A stretch of DNA of 37,500 bases, from NCBI GenBank assembly GCA_016790225.1, contig JAEUOZ010000016.1, positions 1 through 37,500 on the forward strand. Reading direction: 5' to 3'. This stretch comes from Rubrivivax sp. Lineage in GTDB: Bacteria > Pseudomonadota > Gammaproteobacteria > Burkholderiales > Burkholderiaceae. Shown one piece after another: positions 11,525-19,503 of the stretch. The notes under the pieces are model-generated. The model worked only from the letters and a program-made list of their open reading frames with translations. It ran no database searches and was not told the DNA's origin. Within the stretch, counting starts at the first letter, position 1, and the number at the start of each line of letters is the position of its first letter. The translations under genes were made by a program, and so were the position numbers.

Positions 11525-13453
11525 ATGTCGATGATCCGGCAGATCGCGCTGATCCTCCTGGCCGTGATCCTGCTGGCCATCGGCGGCAGCATCGCCGTCA
11601 GTGCCTTCAGCACGCGCCAGGCCCTGGAAGAGCAGTGGAAGGTGCGCAATGCCGATGCGGCCAACATGCTGGCGCTGGCGCTGACGCAGCAGAAGGGCGA
11701 CGCCGCCTTGCTGGAGTTGGTGCTGGCCGCGCAGTTCGACACCGGTCACTACAGCCGCATCGTGCTGGTCGGCAACGACGCCCGGCCGATGTTCCAGCGG
11801 GCCTCGGGGCTGCGCACCGGCAGCGCGCCGTCCTGGTTGCCCGAAGTTCTGCCGATGCAGGCAGTCGAAGGCACGGCCATCGTCACCGATGGCTGGAAAT
11901 CCATCGGCCGGGTGGAAGTTCAGGCTCAATCGGCCTGGGCCTACGACAACCTGTGGCAATCCATGATGCGCAGCAGCGGCTGGCTGCTTCTGGTGGGTCT
12001 GCTGGCGGTGCTGGTGGCCGGATGGGCCGTGGCCCGCTGGCGCAATGGCCTGGAGAAGGTGCAGGCGCAGGCCCAGGCCCTCGAGGCCGGGCGCTTCGAG
12101 GAATTGCCTGTGCCGCACACGCTGGAACTGCAGCGCCTGACCAAGGGCATGAATGCGATGGTCAAGCGCATGCGCGACCTCTTCGACGAGCATGCCGCCC
12201 AGCTGGCCGCCTTGCAACGCCAGGTGCAGAGCGACGCCTTGACCGGCCTGGCCAACCGTCGGCACTTTCTGGCCCAGCTCGAAACCGCGCTGGACGGCGC
12301 CGCGGCGGACGAGACCGACACCACGCCGGGGCCCCAGCGCGGCGGTCTGCTGCTGGTGCGGCTGACCGAGATCGAAGCGCTCAACGCCAAGGTCGGCCAC
12401 GGCGTGGTCGATCGACTGCTGGCTGCCATCGGTGAAGTGCTGCAGACCTACCCGACGCGCGTCAATGGGGCCTTCGCCGGGCGTCTGAACGGGCGTGACG
12501 TGGCCCTGTACCTGCCAGCCATCGGCATCGCGCAGGAATCGGCGCAGGCGCTGATGGAGGCCTTGAGCACCGTGCTGTCCGTCATCGAGCCCGCAGCGCG
12601 CGTGTGCATCGGCGGCGTGGATGGCCTTTCCACCGACGACGCGTCCGAAGCGCTGGCGCGCGCCGACGAGGCGCTCGCACAGGCCGAGATCGCCCGCGGC
12701 ACGGGCGTCCACGTGCGTGGCCACGACGAGGGCGAAGGCCTGGGCGAAGGCGAATGGCGCGAGCACCTGAGCCTGGCGCTGGCCGCGCAGCGCACGGAGC
12801 TCGCCGAGTTTCCGGTGGTCCTGAACGACGGCCGCATCGTGCACCTCGAGTGCCCGTTGCGGGTGCAGCTGCGCGTGGATGGCCCCTTCGTGCGCGCGGC
12901 GCGCTGGTTGCCGATGGCCGCGCGCGGCCAGCTGATGGATCAGGTGGATCTTTCCGCAGCGCGCCTGGCGCTGGCCGCCATCGCCAAGGATGGCCGGCCG
13001 CGCTGCATCCATGTGTCTGCGGCGGCGCTTGCCGATGCCGGCTTCGTGCGCGAGTTCGAGCGGCGGCTGGCGGCCGCACCGGCGGCGGCGGGCAAGCTGT
13101 CCATCGAAGTCGACGCCGGTGCCACCCAGCACTGGCGCCGCTGGCGCGACGCCGCCGAGCGCTGGCGCCCGCTGGGCGTGCGCCTGGGCATCGACAACAC
13201 CGGGCGCGCGATGGAGGCGCTGGCCGACGCGCGCAGCTACGGGGTCGATTACCTGAAGGTCGACGGGCGCTTCATCCGCGGCCTCTCCAGTGACACGGCG
13301 TTGGCGGACTTTGCGCGTCAGCTGGTCGTGACCTCCCGCGCGATGGGCGTGTCGCTCTATGCCGAAGGTGTGGATGACCTGCAGGACCTGCGCCAGCTCT
13401 GGCATCTGGGATTTGACGGCGCCACGGGGCCGGCGGTGACCACTCCGCGTTGA
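11525..13453 (+). CDS. lapD: LapD-like inside-out c-di-GMP receptor with degenerate GGDEF and EAL domains
   Basis: Inner-membrane signalling protein of 642 residues: helix 1 at about residues 5-25 (ALILLAVILLAIGG), a periplasmic LapD/MoxY-type output domain (about 26-150), helix 2 (WLLLVGLLAVLVAGWAVA), a HAMP region, then degenerate GGDEF and EAL modules. The GGDEF active site reads NGRDV and the EAL motif reads ECPLR, so neither synthesis nor hydrolysis of c-di-GMP is expected, as in LapD, which instead binds the nucleotide and sequesters LapG. The start ATG at 11525 gives the family-like N-terminus MSMIRQIALILL; a GTG at 11495 is also in frame. Gene order lapG-lapD matches Pseudomonas. Confidence 0.9.
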   Translation: MSMIRQIALILLAVILLAIGGSIAVSAFSTRQALEEQWKVRNADAANMLALALTQQKGDAALLELVLAAQFDTGHYSRIVLVGNDARPMFQRASGLRTGSAPSWLPEVLPMQAVEGTAIVTDGWKSIGRVEVQAQSAWAYDNLWQSMMRSSGWLLLVGLLAVLVAGWAVARWRNGLEKVQAQAQALEAGRFEELPVPHTLELQRLTKGMNAMVKRMRDLFDEHAAQLAALQRQVQSDALTGLANRRHFLAQLETALDGAAADETDTTPGPQRGGLLLVRLTEIEALNAKVGHGVVDRLLAAIGEVLQTYPTRVNGAFAGRLNGRDVALYLPAIGIAQESAQALMEALSTVLSVIEPAARVCIGGVDGLSTDDASEALARADEALAQAEIARGTGVHVRGHDEGEGLGEGEWREHLSLALAAQRTELAEFPVVLNDGRIVHLECPLRVQLRVDGPFVRAARWLPMAARGQLMDQVDLSAARLALAAIAKDGRPRCIHVSAAALADAGFVREFERRLAAAPAAAGKLSIEVDAGATQHWRRWRDAAERWRPLGVRLGIDNTGRAMEALADARSYGVDYLKVDGRFIRGLSSDTALADFARQLVVTSRAMGVSLYAEGVDDLQDLRQLWHLGFDGATGPAVTTPR

Positions 13454-13475
13454 GGTCTTGTCGGCCCTGGTTGGC

Positions 13476-13501
13476 GGCGCGCGCAGGCCCGCCCGCGCGC
13501 C
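13476..13501. terminator. Possible convergent hairpin between lapD and the NUDIX gene
   Basis: An inverted repeat GGCGCGCG (13476-13483) and CGCGCGCC (13494-13501) with a 10-nt loop sits in the 51-bp space between two genes pointing at each other. There is no T-run on either side, so intrinsic termination is not proved; in GC-rich DNA such a hairpin could be chance. Confidence 0.3.
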
Positions 13502-13504
13502 CGC

Positions 13505-14050
13505 TCAGGCGATGTCTGCGCAGTGGATGCTGAAGCGGCCCTCGCGCCGATCGGCGAAGAAGCACTCCAGGGTCTGGCGTACCGTGCGGAAGGCGATCTC
13601 GTCCCAGGGCACCTCGTGCTCGTGGAACAGGCGCGCCTCGAGCGTCTCGCTGCCCGGATCGAGGTGCGTATCCAGCATGCGTGCGCGGTAGAACAGGTGC
13701 ACCTGACCCACGCGCACGACATTGAGCAGCGTGAACAGGCCCTCCAGCTCGACGTGGGCGCCGGCCTCTTCCTCGGTTTCGCGCAGCGCGCCTGCGGACG
13801 TGCTTTCGCCCAGTTCCAGAAAGCCCGCCGGCAGCGTCCACAGCCCCAGCCGGGGCTCGATCGCGCGACGGCACAGCAGCACCTGATCGCGCCAGACGGG
13901 CACGGTGCCGACCACGTTCAGCGGGTTCTCGTAGTGGATTTCTCCGCAGGCGGGGCACACGGCTCGCTCGCGGTTGTCTTCGGGCGGGATGCGGTATTCG
14001 ACCGCCGTGCCGCACACGCGGCAGTGTTGGATGCGCGATCGAAACAGCAT
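13505..14050 (-). CDS. NUDIX hydrolase with N-terminal zinc ribbon
   Basis: A 181-residue hydrolase of nucleoside-diphosphate-linked compounds. A four-cysteine zinc ribbon occupies residues 10-35 (C10, C13, C32, C35), followed by the phrase IHYENPLNVVGTVPVW that is typical of zinc-ribbon NUDIX proteins. The NUDIX box occupies residues 76-98 (GFLELGES ... RETEEEAGA) and fits the GX5EX7REUXEEXGU pattern, so it should be an active Mg-dependent pyrophosphatase. The exact substrate (NADH, ADP-ribose, others) cannot be read. It converges with lapD and diverges from the FAH-family gene at 14166. Confidence 0.9.
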   Translation of the reverse strand: MLFRSRIQHCRVCGTAVEYRIPPEDNRERAVCPACGEIHYENPLNVVGTVPVWRDQVLLCRRAIEPRLGLWTLPAGFLELGESTSAGALRETEEEAGAHVELEGLFTLLNVVRVGQVHLFYRARMLDTHLDPGSETLEARLFHEHEVPWDEIAFRTVRQTLECFFADRREGRFSIHCADIA

Positions 14051-14165
14051 CCGGCCAGTGTAGCCACGCGCGGCAACCGCCCTGCGGGACAGCCTGGGTT
14101 CACCCGGCTGGCCTGCGTGGCATCATGGTGCGCAATCCCGCTCCGATCGCCTGAAGGATCCGGCC

Positions 14166-14858
14166 ATGACCCTCGTCGTCGCGCCCCACGCCCCTGTGCT
14201 CGTTCCCGTGCAAGGCGGCGGCAACTTCCCGGTCCACCGCATCTACTGCGTCGGCCGCAACTACGCCGAGCACGCGCAGGAGATGGGCTTCAGCGGCCGC
14301 GAGCCGCCGTTCTTCTTCATGAAGCCTGCCGATGCGGTGATGAATGTCGCGGACGGCACGGTGGGCGCCATGCCCTACCCCCCATTGACGCAGAACCTGC
14401 ACCACGAAGCCGAACTGGTGGTGGCGATCGGCAAGGGGGGTGCAGGCATCGCGGCGGCCGACGCCGCCGAGCACATCTACGGCTATGCCATCGGCCTGGA
14501 CATGACGCGGCGCGACCTGCAGAACGACATGAAGAAGCAGGGCCGGCCCTGGTGCATCGGCAAGGCCTTCGACCACTCCGCGCCGATCGGTCCGATCCAC
14601 CCGCGCGCCGCCACGGGTGAGCTGACGCGCGGCTCGATCACCTTGAGCGTCAACGGCCAGCAGCGCCAGAGGGGCGACCTGGCCGAACTGATCTGGAACG
14701 TCAACGAGACCCTGGCGCACCTGAGCGCCGCGTGGACCCTGCAACCCGGCGACCTGATCTTCACCGGCACGCCGGCGGGCGTTGGCGCCGTGGTCCGTGG
14801 CGATCAGATGGAGGTGGCGATCGCCGGCCTGGGCAGCTTGAAAGTCGCCGTCTGCTGA
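14166..14858 (+). CDS. nagK: FAH-family hydrolase, probable fumarylpyruvate hydrolase
   Basis: A 230-residue hydrolase of the fumarylacetoacetate hydrolase superfamily, which splits diketo acids with a divalent metal. Visible marks are YCVGRNYAEHAQEMG, FFFMKPADAV, the metal-ligand glutamates in NLHHEAELVVAIG and the ligand aspartate in GLDMTRRDLQ, and the C-terminal GDLIFTGTPAGVGAV signature. The next gene, 22 nt away, is a zeta-class GST isomerase; this pair is the fumarylpyruvate hydrolase plus maleylpyruvate isomerase of the gentisate route (NagK/NagL in Ralstonia). No gentisate dioxygenase is nearby, so the exact substrate is inferred from the pair. Confidence 0.8.
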   Translation: MTLVVAPHAPVLVPVQGGGNFPVHRIYCVGRNYAEHAQEMGFSGREPPFFFMKPADAVMNVADGTVGAMPYPPLTQNLHHEAELVVAIGKGGAGIAAADAAEHIYGYAIGLDMTRRDLQNDMKKQGRPWCIGKAFDHSAPIGPIHPRAATGELTRGSITLSVNGQQRQRGDLAELIWNVNETLAHLSAAWTLQPGDLIFTGTPAGVGAVVRGDQMEVAIAGLGSLKVAVC

Positions 14859-14880
14859 TGCCCTCACCGGGAGCGAAACG

Positions 14881-15513
14881 ATGGAGCTCTACAGCTATTT
14901 CCGTTCGTCGGCCTCGTACCGCGTGCGCATCGCGATGGCGCTCAAGGGCATCGAGTACGACTACAAGGCCGTTCATCTGGGGCGCAACGAGCACCTGAAT
15001 GAAAGCTTCGGCGCCGTCGCCGCGTCTCGGCTGGTGCCCTTGCTGATCGATGGCGACCAGGCGATCACGCAGTCGCTGGCCATCATCGAGTACCTGGACG
15101 AGATCCGGCCAGAGCCCCCGCTGTTGCCGGCGGATCCGGCCGGCCGTGCGTGGGTGCGGTCCCTGGCCATGGACATTGCCTGCGAGATCCATCCGCTGAA
15201 CAACTTGCGCGTGCTGCGTTACCTGGTCGGCCCGATGAAGCTGTCGGAAGACGACAAGAACCGCTGGTATCGGCACTGGGTGGAAACGGGCCTGGAAATC
15301 GTCGAGCGGCGGCTCGCCGTGAAGCCCGGCACCTACTGCCATGGCGAAGCGCCGGGTCTGGCCGATTGCGTGCTGGTGCCGCAGATCTTCAATGCGCGCC
15401 GTTTCGATTGCCGGCTCGATCACGTGCCTCAGGTGATGCGGGTCTTCGAGGCCTGCATGCAGCTGCCGGCCTTCGAAGGTACCCGGCCCGAAGCCTGCCC
15501 GGATGCCGGCTGA
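14881..15513 (+). CDS. maiA: Maleylacetoacetate/maleylpyruvate isomerase (zeta-class GST)
   Basis: Glutathione-dependent cis-trans isomerase of 210 residues. The thioredoxin-fold domain carries the zeta-class motif SSASYRVRIAMALKG (residues 9-23) with the catalytic serine pair, and the family phrase ASRLVPLLIDGD followed by ITQSLAIIEYLDE for glutathione contact. The helical C-terminal domain contains DIACEIHPLNNLRVL and GEAPGLADCVLVPQIFNARR. Cytosolic. It follows the FAH-family hydrolase, which uses its product, and overlaps pgeF by 11 nt. Whether the substrate is maleylpyruvate (then nagL) or maleylacetoacetate cannot be decided from the sequence. A ribosome-like GGGAGCGAAACG precedes the ATG. 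Confidence 0.9.
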   Translation: MELYSYFRSSASYRVRIAMALKGIEYDYKAVHLGRNEHLNESFGAVAASRLVPLLIDGDQAITQSLAIIEYLDEIRPEPPLLPADPAGRAWVRSLAMDIACEIHPLNNLRVLRYLVGPMKLSEDDKNRWYRHWVETGLEIVERRLAVKPGTYCHGEAPGLADCVLVPQIFNARRFDCRLDHVPQVMRVFEACMQLPAFEGTRPEACPDAG

Positions 15514-16270
15514 AGCCGCCGACGAGAGCTTGTTGCCCCTGCAGTGGCAACTGCCGGCCGGCATCTGGGCCGGCATGAGCACACGCCGCGGTGGCGCGAG
15601 CCGTGGCGCCTTCGACAGCTTGAACCTGGGGGCGCACGTCGGCGACGATCCGCCGGCGGTGGCCGAGAACCGCCAGCGATGGGCGCGCACCGTGCCCGGG
15701 CAGATCGGCTGGCTGAATCAGGTGCACGGCGCGCAGGTCGTCGAGGCCGGCACCTGGGGCCCCGGGTCAACGCCCGCAGCCGATGCTGTCTTCAGCACCC
15801 GTGTGGGGCAGGCCTGCACAGTGCTGGTGGCCGACTGTCTGCCCATGCTGCTGTGCACCGCCGATGGCAGCGCCGTCGCAGCCGCCCATGCGGGCTGGCG
15901 GGGTCTGGCTGCTGGCGTGCTGGAGAACACCGTCCAGGCGCTGACGCGGGCAGCGGGTGTCGCGCCGGGTGCCTTGCGAGCCTGGCTCGGCCCCTGCATC
16001 GGGCCGCAGCAGTTCGAGGTGGGCGACGAGGTGCGGGAGGCCTTCGGCCCGCACGAGCGATCGGCGTTTCGGCCCCATGTGCGCAGCGATGGCAGCCGGG
16101 CCTGGCTGGGTGATCTGATCGCGCTTTCGCGCGCGCGCCTGCAGGCGGCTGGCGTGTCTGCCGTGGCCGGCGGCCACTGGTGTACGGTGTCAGCGCCGTC
16201 AGACTTCTTTTCGCACCGGCGAGACGGAGTCAGCGGCCGCATGGCTGCCGTCATCGTCCGAACGCTCTGA
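15503..16270 (+). CDS. pgeF: Peptidoglycan editing factor PgeF (YfiH/laccase-domain family)
   Basis: A 255-residue protein of the family once annotated as polyphenol oxidase; members such as E. coli YfiH act in purine nucleoside metabolism or remove misplaced serine from peptidoglycan precursors. The zinc ligands of the family are visible: H75 in NQVHG, C112 in ADCLPMLL and H129 in AAHAGWRGL; the GPCIGPQQFEVGDEV and FFSHRRDG phrases are also characteristic. Its ATG lies inside the end of maiA (11-nt overlap). Its last 72 bases also overlap, on the opposite strand, the coding end of the membrane protein at 16199-16528. Confidence 0.92.
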   Translation: MPAEAADESLLPLQWQLPAGIWAGMSTRRGGASRGAFDSLNLGAHVGDDPPAVAENRQRWARTVPGQIGWLNQVHGAQVVEAGTWGPGSTPAADAVFSTRVGQACTVLVADCLPMLLCTADGSAVAAAHAGWRGLAAGVLENTVQALTRAAGVAPGALRAWLGPCIGPQQFEVGDEVREAFGPHERSAFRPHVRSDGSRAWLGDLIALSRARLQAAGVSAVAGGHWCTVSAPSDFFSHRRDGVSGRMAAVIVRTL

Positions 16271-16528
16271 CATCGCTTGTTCCGCTTCAAGGCGACGCAT
16301 GCGCCGCCGCCGCAAGGGAGTGCCCAGGATGTAGAGCAACACGCTCAGCGGCAGCACGCCATAGAGCAGAAACGTGAAGGTCGCGCCGATAAGGCCGCCC
16401 TGTGGCGACATCGCCTCGGCGATCGCCATCATCAGCACCACGTACATCCAGGCCAGCGCAATCAAGTACATTGTGAAACGTCGTGCCGTAATGCGATAAA
16501 TACCGTCAAAATGCGGTAAGCTGTTCAT
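16199..16528 (-). CDS. Small two-helix membrane protein upstream of phaC, function unknown
   Basis: A 109-residue protein with two strong hydrophobic segments (about residues 20-40, MYLIALAWMYVVLMMAIAEA, and about 45-67, LIGATFTFLLYGVLPLSVLL) followed by an arginine-rich stretch (RRRRMRR) and a hydrophilic tail. Similar unnamed transmembrane proteins are, from memory, common next to phaC in Burkholderiales. The start chosen is the ATG at 16528 (MNSLPHFDGIYRI); an upstream in-frame start would cross the phaC leader. It is divergent from phaC (80-bp gap) and its 3' end overlaps the end of pgeF by 72 bp. No function is proposed. Confidence 0.75.
   Translation of the reverse strand: MNSLPHFDGIYRITARRFTMYLIALAWMYVVLMMAIAEAMSPQGGLIGATFTFLLYGVLPLSVLLYILGTPLRRRRMRRLEAEQAMSERSDDDGSHAAADSVSPVRKEV
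16471..16518 (+). promoter_or_regulatory. Candidate phaC promoter and small inverted repeat
   Basis: TTGTGA at 16471-16476 and GATAAA at 16495-16500 are separated by 18 bp and would give a transcript start about 100 nt before phaC. Directly downstream, TACCG (16501-16505) and CGGTA (16514-16518) form an inverted repeat with an 8-nt loop. The promoter would lie inside the start of the divergent membrane-protein gene. The region is locally AT-rich, which supports a regulatory role; no known regulator motif is recognised. Confidence 0.3.
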
Positions 16529-16608
16529 CCTACAGTCCCCCAAGTGCGGGAAAAGCCACAAACCCGCCCCGCGGCACCGGCCGCCATGAAGTTCCAGGAG
16601 ACTCGCTT

Positions 16609-18297
16609 GTGAAGACCCAGCCTGCCGCACCCCAGGGCGCTGATCAGGCCCAGGCCTTTGGACACGCCGTAGGCGAGATGTTCAAGTCCCTGGGTGGTGT
16701 CAATCTCCCCGCCGGCCCGCTGGCCGAAATGCAGGCGGATTACCTCAAGAACGCCACCTCGCTGTGGAACCAGGCCATCGGTGCCAGCAAGGGCGAGACC
16801 AGCGCCAAGCCCGCGATCCGCGATCGGCGCTTTTCCAGCGATGCCTGGTCCAGCACGCCCGGTGCGGCCTACATGGCGCAGATGTACCTGCTGAATGCCC
16901 GCACGCTGATGGAAATGGCCGAGGCCGTGCAGGCCGATGGCAAGACCAAGGCGCGACTGCGCTTTGCCGTGCAGCAGTGGATCGACGCCGCGAGCCCCAG
17001 CAACTACCTGGCCACCAACCCGGAAGCGATCAAGCTGGCGGTGGACAGCCAGGGCGAAAGCCTGGCCAAGGGCCTGCAGCAGCTCTGGGGCGACGTGCAG
17101 AAGGGCCATGTCTCGCAGACCGATGAGACCGTCTTCGAGGTCGGCCGCAACGTGGCCACCACCGAAGGCGCGGTCGTCTTCGAGAACGAGCTGTTCCAGC
17201 TCATCGAGTACAAGCCGCTCACGTCGAAGGTTTACGAGCGGCCCATGCTGTTCGTGCCGCCTTGCATCAACAAGTACTACATCCTCGATCTGCAGCCGGA
17301 GAATTCGGTCATCCGCTACACGGTCGAGAACGGCCATCGGCTGTTCGTGGTGAGCTGGCGCAACCCCGATGACGCGATGAAGTCCCTGACCTGGGACGAC
17401 TACATCGAGAAGGGCCCGATCGAGGCGCTGCAGGTCGTGCGCGCGATCAGCGGCAGCGAGACGGTCAATACGCTGGGCTTCTGCGTAGGCGGGACGATCC
17501 TCACCACCGCGCTGGCCGTGCTCGCGGCGCGTGGGCAGCAGCCGGCGCATTCGGTGACGCTGCTGACCACCTTGCTGGACTTTGCCGACAACGGCGTGCT
17601 GGACATCTTTGTCGACGAAGCCTCCGTGCAGCTGCGCGAGCTCACGATCGGCGAACAGGCGCCCGCGGGCCCCGGGCTGCTCAAGGGCAAGGAACTCGCC
17701 ACCACCTTCAGCTTCCTGCGGCCGAATGACCTGGTCTGGAACTACGTGGTCGGCAACTACCTGAAGGGTGAGACGCCGCCGCCATTCGATCTGCTGTACT
17801 GGAACGGCGATTCCACCAATCTGCCGGGGCCGATGTACTGCTGGTACCTGCGCCACACCTACCTGCAGAACGAACTCAAGAGCCCGGGCAAGCTGACGGT
17901 CTGCGGCGAAAAGGTCGACATCGGCGCCATCAAGGCTCCGGTCTACATCTACGGCTCGCGCGAAGACCACATCGTGCCCTGGACCTCGGCCTACCGCTCG
18001 GTGCCGCTGTTCAAGGGCAAGCGCCGCTTTGTGCTGGGTGCTTCAGGCCACATCGCCGGCGTCATCAATCCGCCCGCGGCCAAGAAGCGCAGCCACTGGG
18101 TGAGCACCCAGCTGCCCGCCAAGGCGGAAGACTGGTTCGACAGCGCCACCGAGCAGCCAGGCAGCTGGTGGCCGGATTGGTCCGGCTGGCTGGCGCCGCT
18201 GGGCGGCAAGCAGGTGGCCGCGCCCAAGAGCTATGGCAGCAAGGGCCACAAGCTCATCGAACCCGCGCCGGGCCGCTACGTGAAGGCCAAGGCCTGA
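16609..18297 (+). CDS. phaC: Class I poly(3-hydroxyalkanoate) synthase PhaC
   Basis: Polymerises (R)-3-hydroxybutyryl-CoA into polyhydroxybutyrate on the surface of storage granules. It has 562 residues, against 589 in Cupriavidus necator. The catalytic triad is C292 in the lipase-like box GFCVGG, D453 in REDHIVPW and H481 in GASGHIAGV; the spacings 161 and 28 equal those of the C. necator enzyme (C319, D480, H508). Translation is placed at a GTG at 16609 because CCAGGAG lies 8 nt upstream; no ATG is better placed. phaB follows after 125 bp. No phaA thiolase lies between them, so acetoacetyl-CoA must come from a thiolase encoded elsewhere. Confidence 0.97.
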   Translation: MKTQPAAPQGADQAQAFGHAVGEMFKSLGGVNLPAGPLAEMQADYLKNATSLWNQAIGASKGETSAKPAIRDRRFSSDAWSSTPGAAYMAQMYLLNARTLMEMAEAVQADGKTKARLRFAVQQWIDAASPSNYLATNPEAIKLAVDSQGESLAKGLQQLWGDVQKGHVSQTDETVFEVGRNVATTEGAVVFENELFQLIEYKPLTSKVYERPMLFVPPCINKYYILDLQPENSVIRYTVENGHRLFVVSWRNPDDAMKSLTWDDYIEKGPIEALQVVRAISGSETVNTLGFCVGGTILTTALAVLAARGQQPAHSVTLLTTLLDFADNGVLDIFVDEASVQLRELTIGEQAPAGPGLLKGKELATTFSFLRPNDLVWNYVVGNYLKGETPPPFDLLYWNGDSTNLPGPMYCWYLRHTYLQNELKSPGKLTVCGEKVDIGAIKAPVYIYGSREDHIVPWTSAYRSVPLFKGKRRFVLGASGHIAGVINPPAAKKRSHWVSTQLPAKAEDWFDSATEQPGSWWPDWSGWLAPLGGKQVAAPKSYGSKGHKLIEPAPGRYVKAKA

Positions 18298-18422
18298 ACC
18301 CTTGAAGCTGCCAGGGGCATCTGTGCCGACAGACCACGCTGGCAGGGCAGATACCGCTTGACCTGACGTGCAGGGCAGCCGACCCTTCGCGCTTTCCATC
18401 ATTCACCAGCAAGGAGATGAAC

Positions 18423-19160
18423 ATGGCACAGAAAGTGGCTTACGTGACCGGGGGCATGGGTGGTATCGGTACCGCCATCTGCCAGCGGCTGGCCAAGGAA
18501 GGTTTCAAGGTCATTGCCGGCTGCGGCCCGAGCCGTGACTTCGTCAAGTGGCTGGATGAACAGAAGGCGCTGGGCTACAGCTTCCACGCCTCCGTGGGCA
18601 ACGTCGCGGATTGGGATTCCACGGTCGCGGCATTCCAGAAGGCCAGTGCGGAACATGGCGCGATCGACGTGCTGGTCAACAACGCCGGCATCACCAAGGA
18701 CCGCATGTTCCTGAAGATGACGCCGGATGACTGGAAGACCGTCATCGACACCAACCTCAACAGCATGTTCAACGTCACCAAGCAAGTGGTGCCGGGCATG
18801 GTGGAGAAGGGCTGGGGCCGCATCATCCAGATCTCCTCGGTCAATGGCGAGAAGGGCCAGGCGGGCCAGACCAACTACTCGGCCGCCAAGGCCGGCATGC
18901 ACGGCTTCACGATGGCCCTGGCCCAGGAGATGGCCTCCAAGGGTGTGACGGTCAATACCGTCAGCCCTGGCTACATCGGCACCGACATGGTCCGTGCGAT
19001 CAAGCCCGAAGTGCTGGAGAAGATCGTCGCCACGATCCCGGTCAAGCGCCTGGGTACGCCGGAGGAGATCGGCTCGATCGTCGCGTGGCTGGCCGGTGAT
19101 GACAGCGGCTTCACCACGGGCGCCGACTTCTCGTGCAACGGCGGCCTGCACATGGGCTGA
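18423..19160 (+). CDS. phaB: Acetoacetyl-CoA reductase PhaB
   Basis: NADPH-dependent short-chain dehydrogenase of 245 residues that makes (R)-3-hydroxybutyryl-CoA for PhaC. The nucleotide motif TGGMGGIG lies near residue 10. The catalytic residues S139, Y152 and K156 (ISSVNGEKGQ ... NYSAAKAG) match C. necator PhaB apart from a one-residue offset, and the C-terminus FSCNGGLHMG is a PhaB hallmark. The start is taken at the second ATG (18423), because AAGGAG at 18411-18416 abuts the first ATG (18417) and is spaced 6 nt from the second. A strong intrinsic terminator follows 73 bp after the stop. Confidence 0.97.
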   Translation: MAQKVAYVTGGMGGIGTAICQRLAKEGFKVIAGCGPSRDFVKWLDEQKALGYSFHASVGNVADWDSTVAAFQKASAEHGAIDVLVNNAGITKDRMFLKMTPDDWKTVIDTNLNSMFNVTKQVVPGMVEKGWGRIIQISSVNGEKGQAGQTNYSAAKAGMHGFTMALAQEMASKGVTVNTVSPGYIGTDMVRAIKPEVLEKIVATIPVKRLGTPEEIGSIVAWLAGDDSGFTTGADFSCNGGLHMG

Positions 19161-19233
19161 TGCGGCTCGGGGTGGCCTCGAAGGCTGCCCTCTGACGCTC
19201 GGGCGCAAGCTGCGCCAGTGATCGGCAGAAAGC

Positions 19234-19264
19234 AACACGGGCGCCTGGGCGCCCGTGTTCTTTT
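19234..19264 (+). terminator. Intrinsic terminator after phaB
   Basis: A perfect 12-bp inverted repeat, AACACGGGCGCC (19234-19245) and GGCGCCCGTGTT (19248-19259), is followed by CTTTT. The formal loop is only 2 nt, so the inner base pairs probably open. The flanking A-rich bases on the left (GAAAG) allow some use on the minus strand too, which suits a site between phaB and the convergent DUF2788 gene. Confidence 0.88.
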
Positions 19265-19278
19265 GGCCTGCAGGCGCC

Positions 19279-19494
19279 TCACTCCGTGATGCCCGCCATG
19301 AAGTACTTGATCAAGCCCTTGGCGGCAAAGCCGATCAGGCCGACACCCAGCGCCAGGAAGAGCACGAAGGTCCCGAACTTGCCGGCCTTGGACTCGCGCG
19401 CCAGCTGAAAGATGATGAAGACCATGTAGAGCATGAAGGCACTGACCCCGAAGGTCATGCCGAACCAGGCAATCTGCTCTTCAGTGAAATCCAT
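19279..19494 (-). CDS. DUF2788 small membrane protein
   Basis: A 71-residue protein with two predicted transmembrane helices (about residues 12-30, MTFGVSAFMLYMVFIIFQLA, and about 43-62) joined by the conserved loop ARESKAGKFGTFVLFLALG. The short acidic N-terminus followed by KAGKFG fits the DUF2788 family, whose function is not known to me. It lies 9 bp downstream of the DUF2189 membrane protein on the same strand and is probably cotranscribed with it; phaB converges on it from the other side. Confidence 0.8.
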   Translation of the reverse strand: MDFTEEQIAWFGMTFGVSAFMLYMVFIIFQLARESKAGKFGTFVLFLALGVGLIGFAAKGLIKYFMAGITE

Positions 19495-19503
19495 GGGCCG
19501 ATC

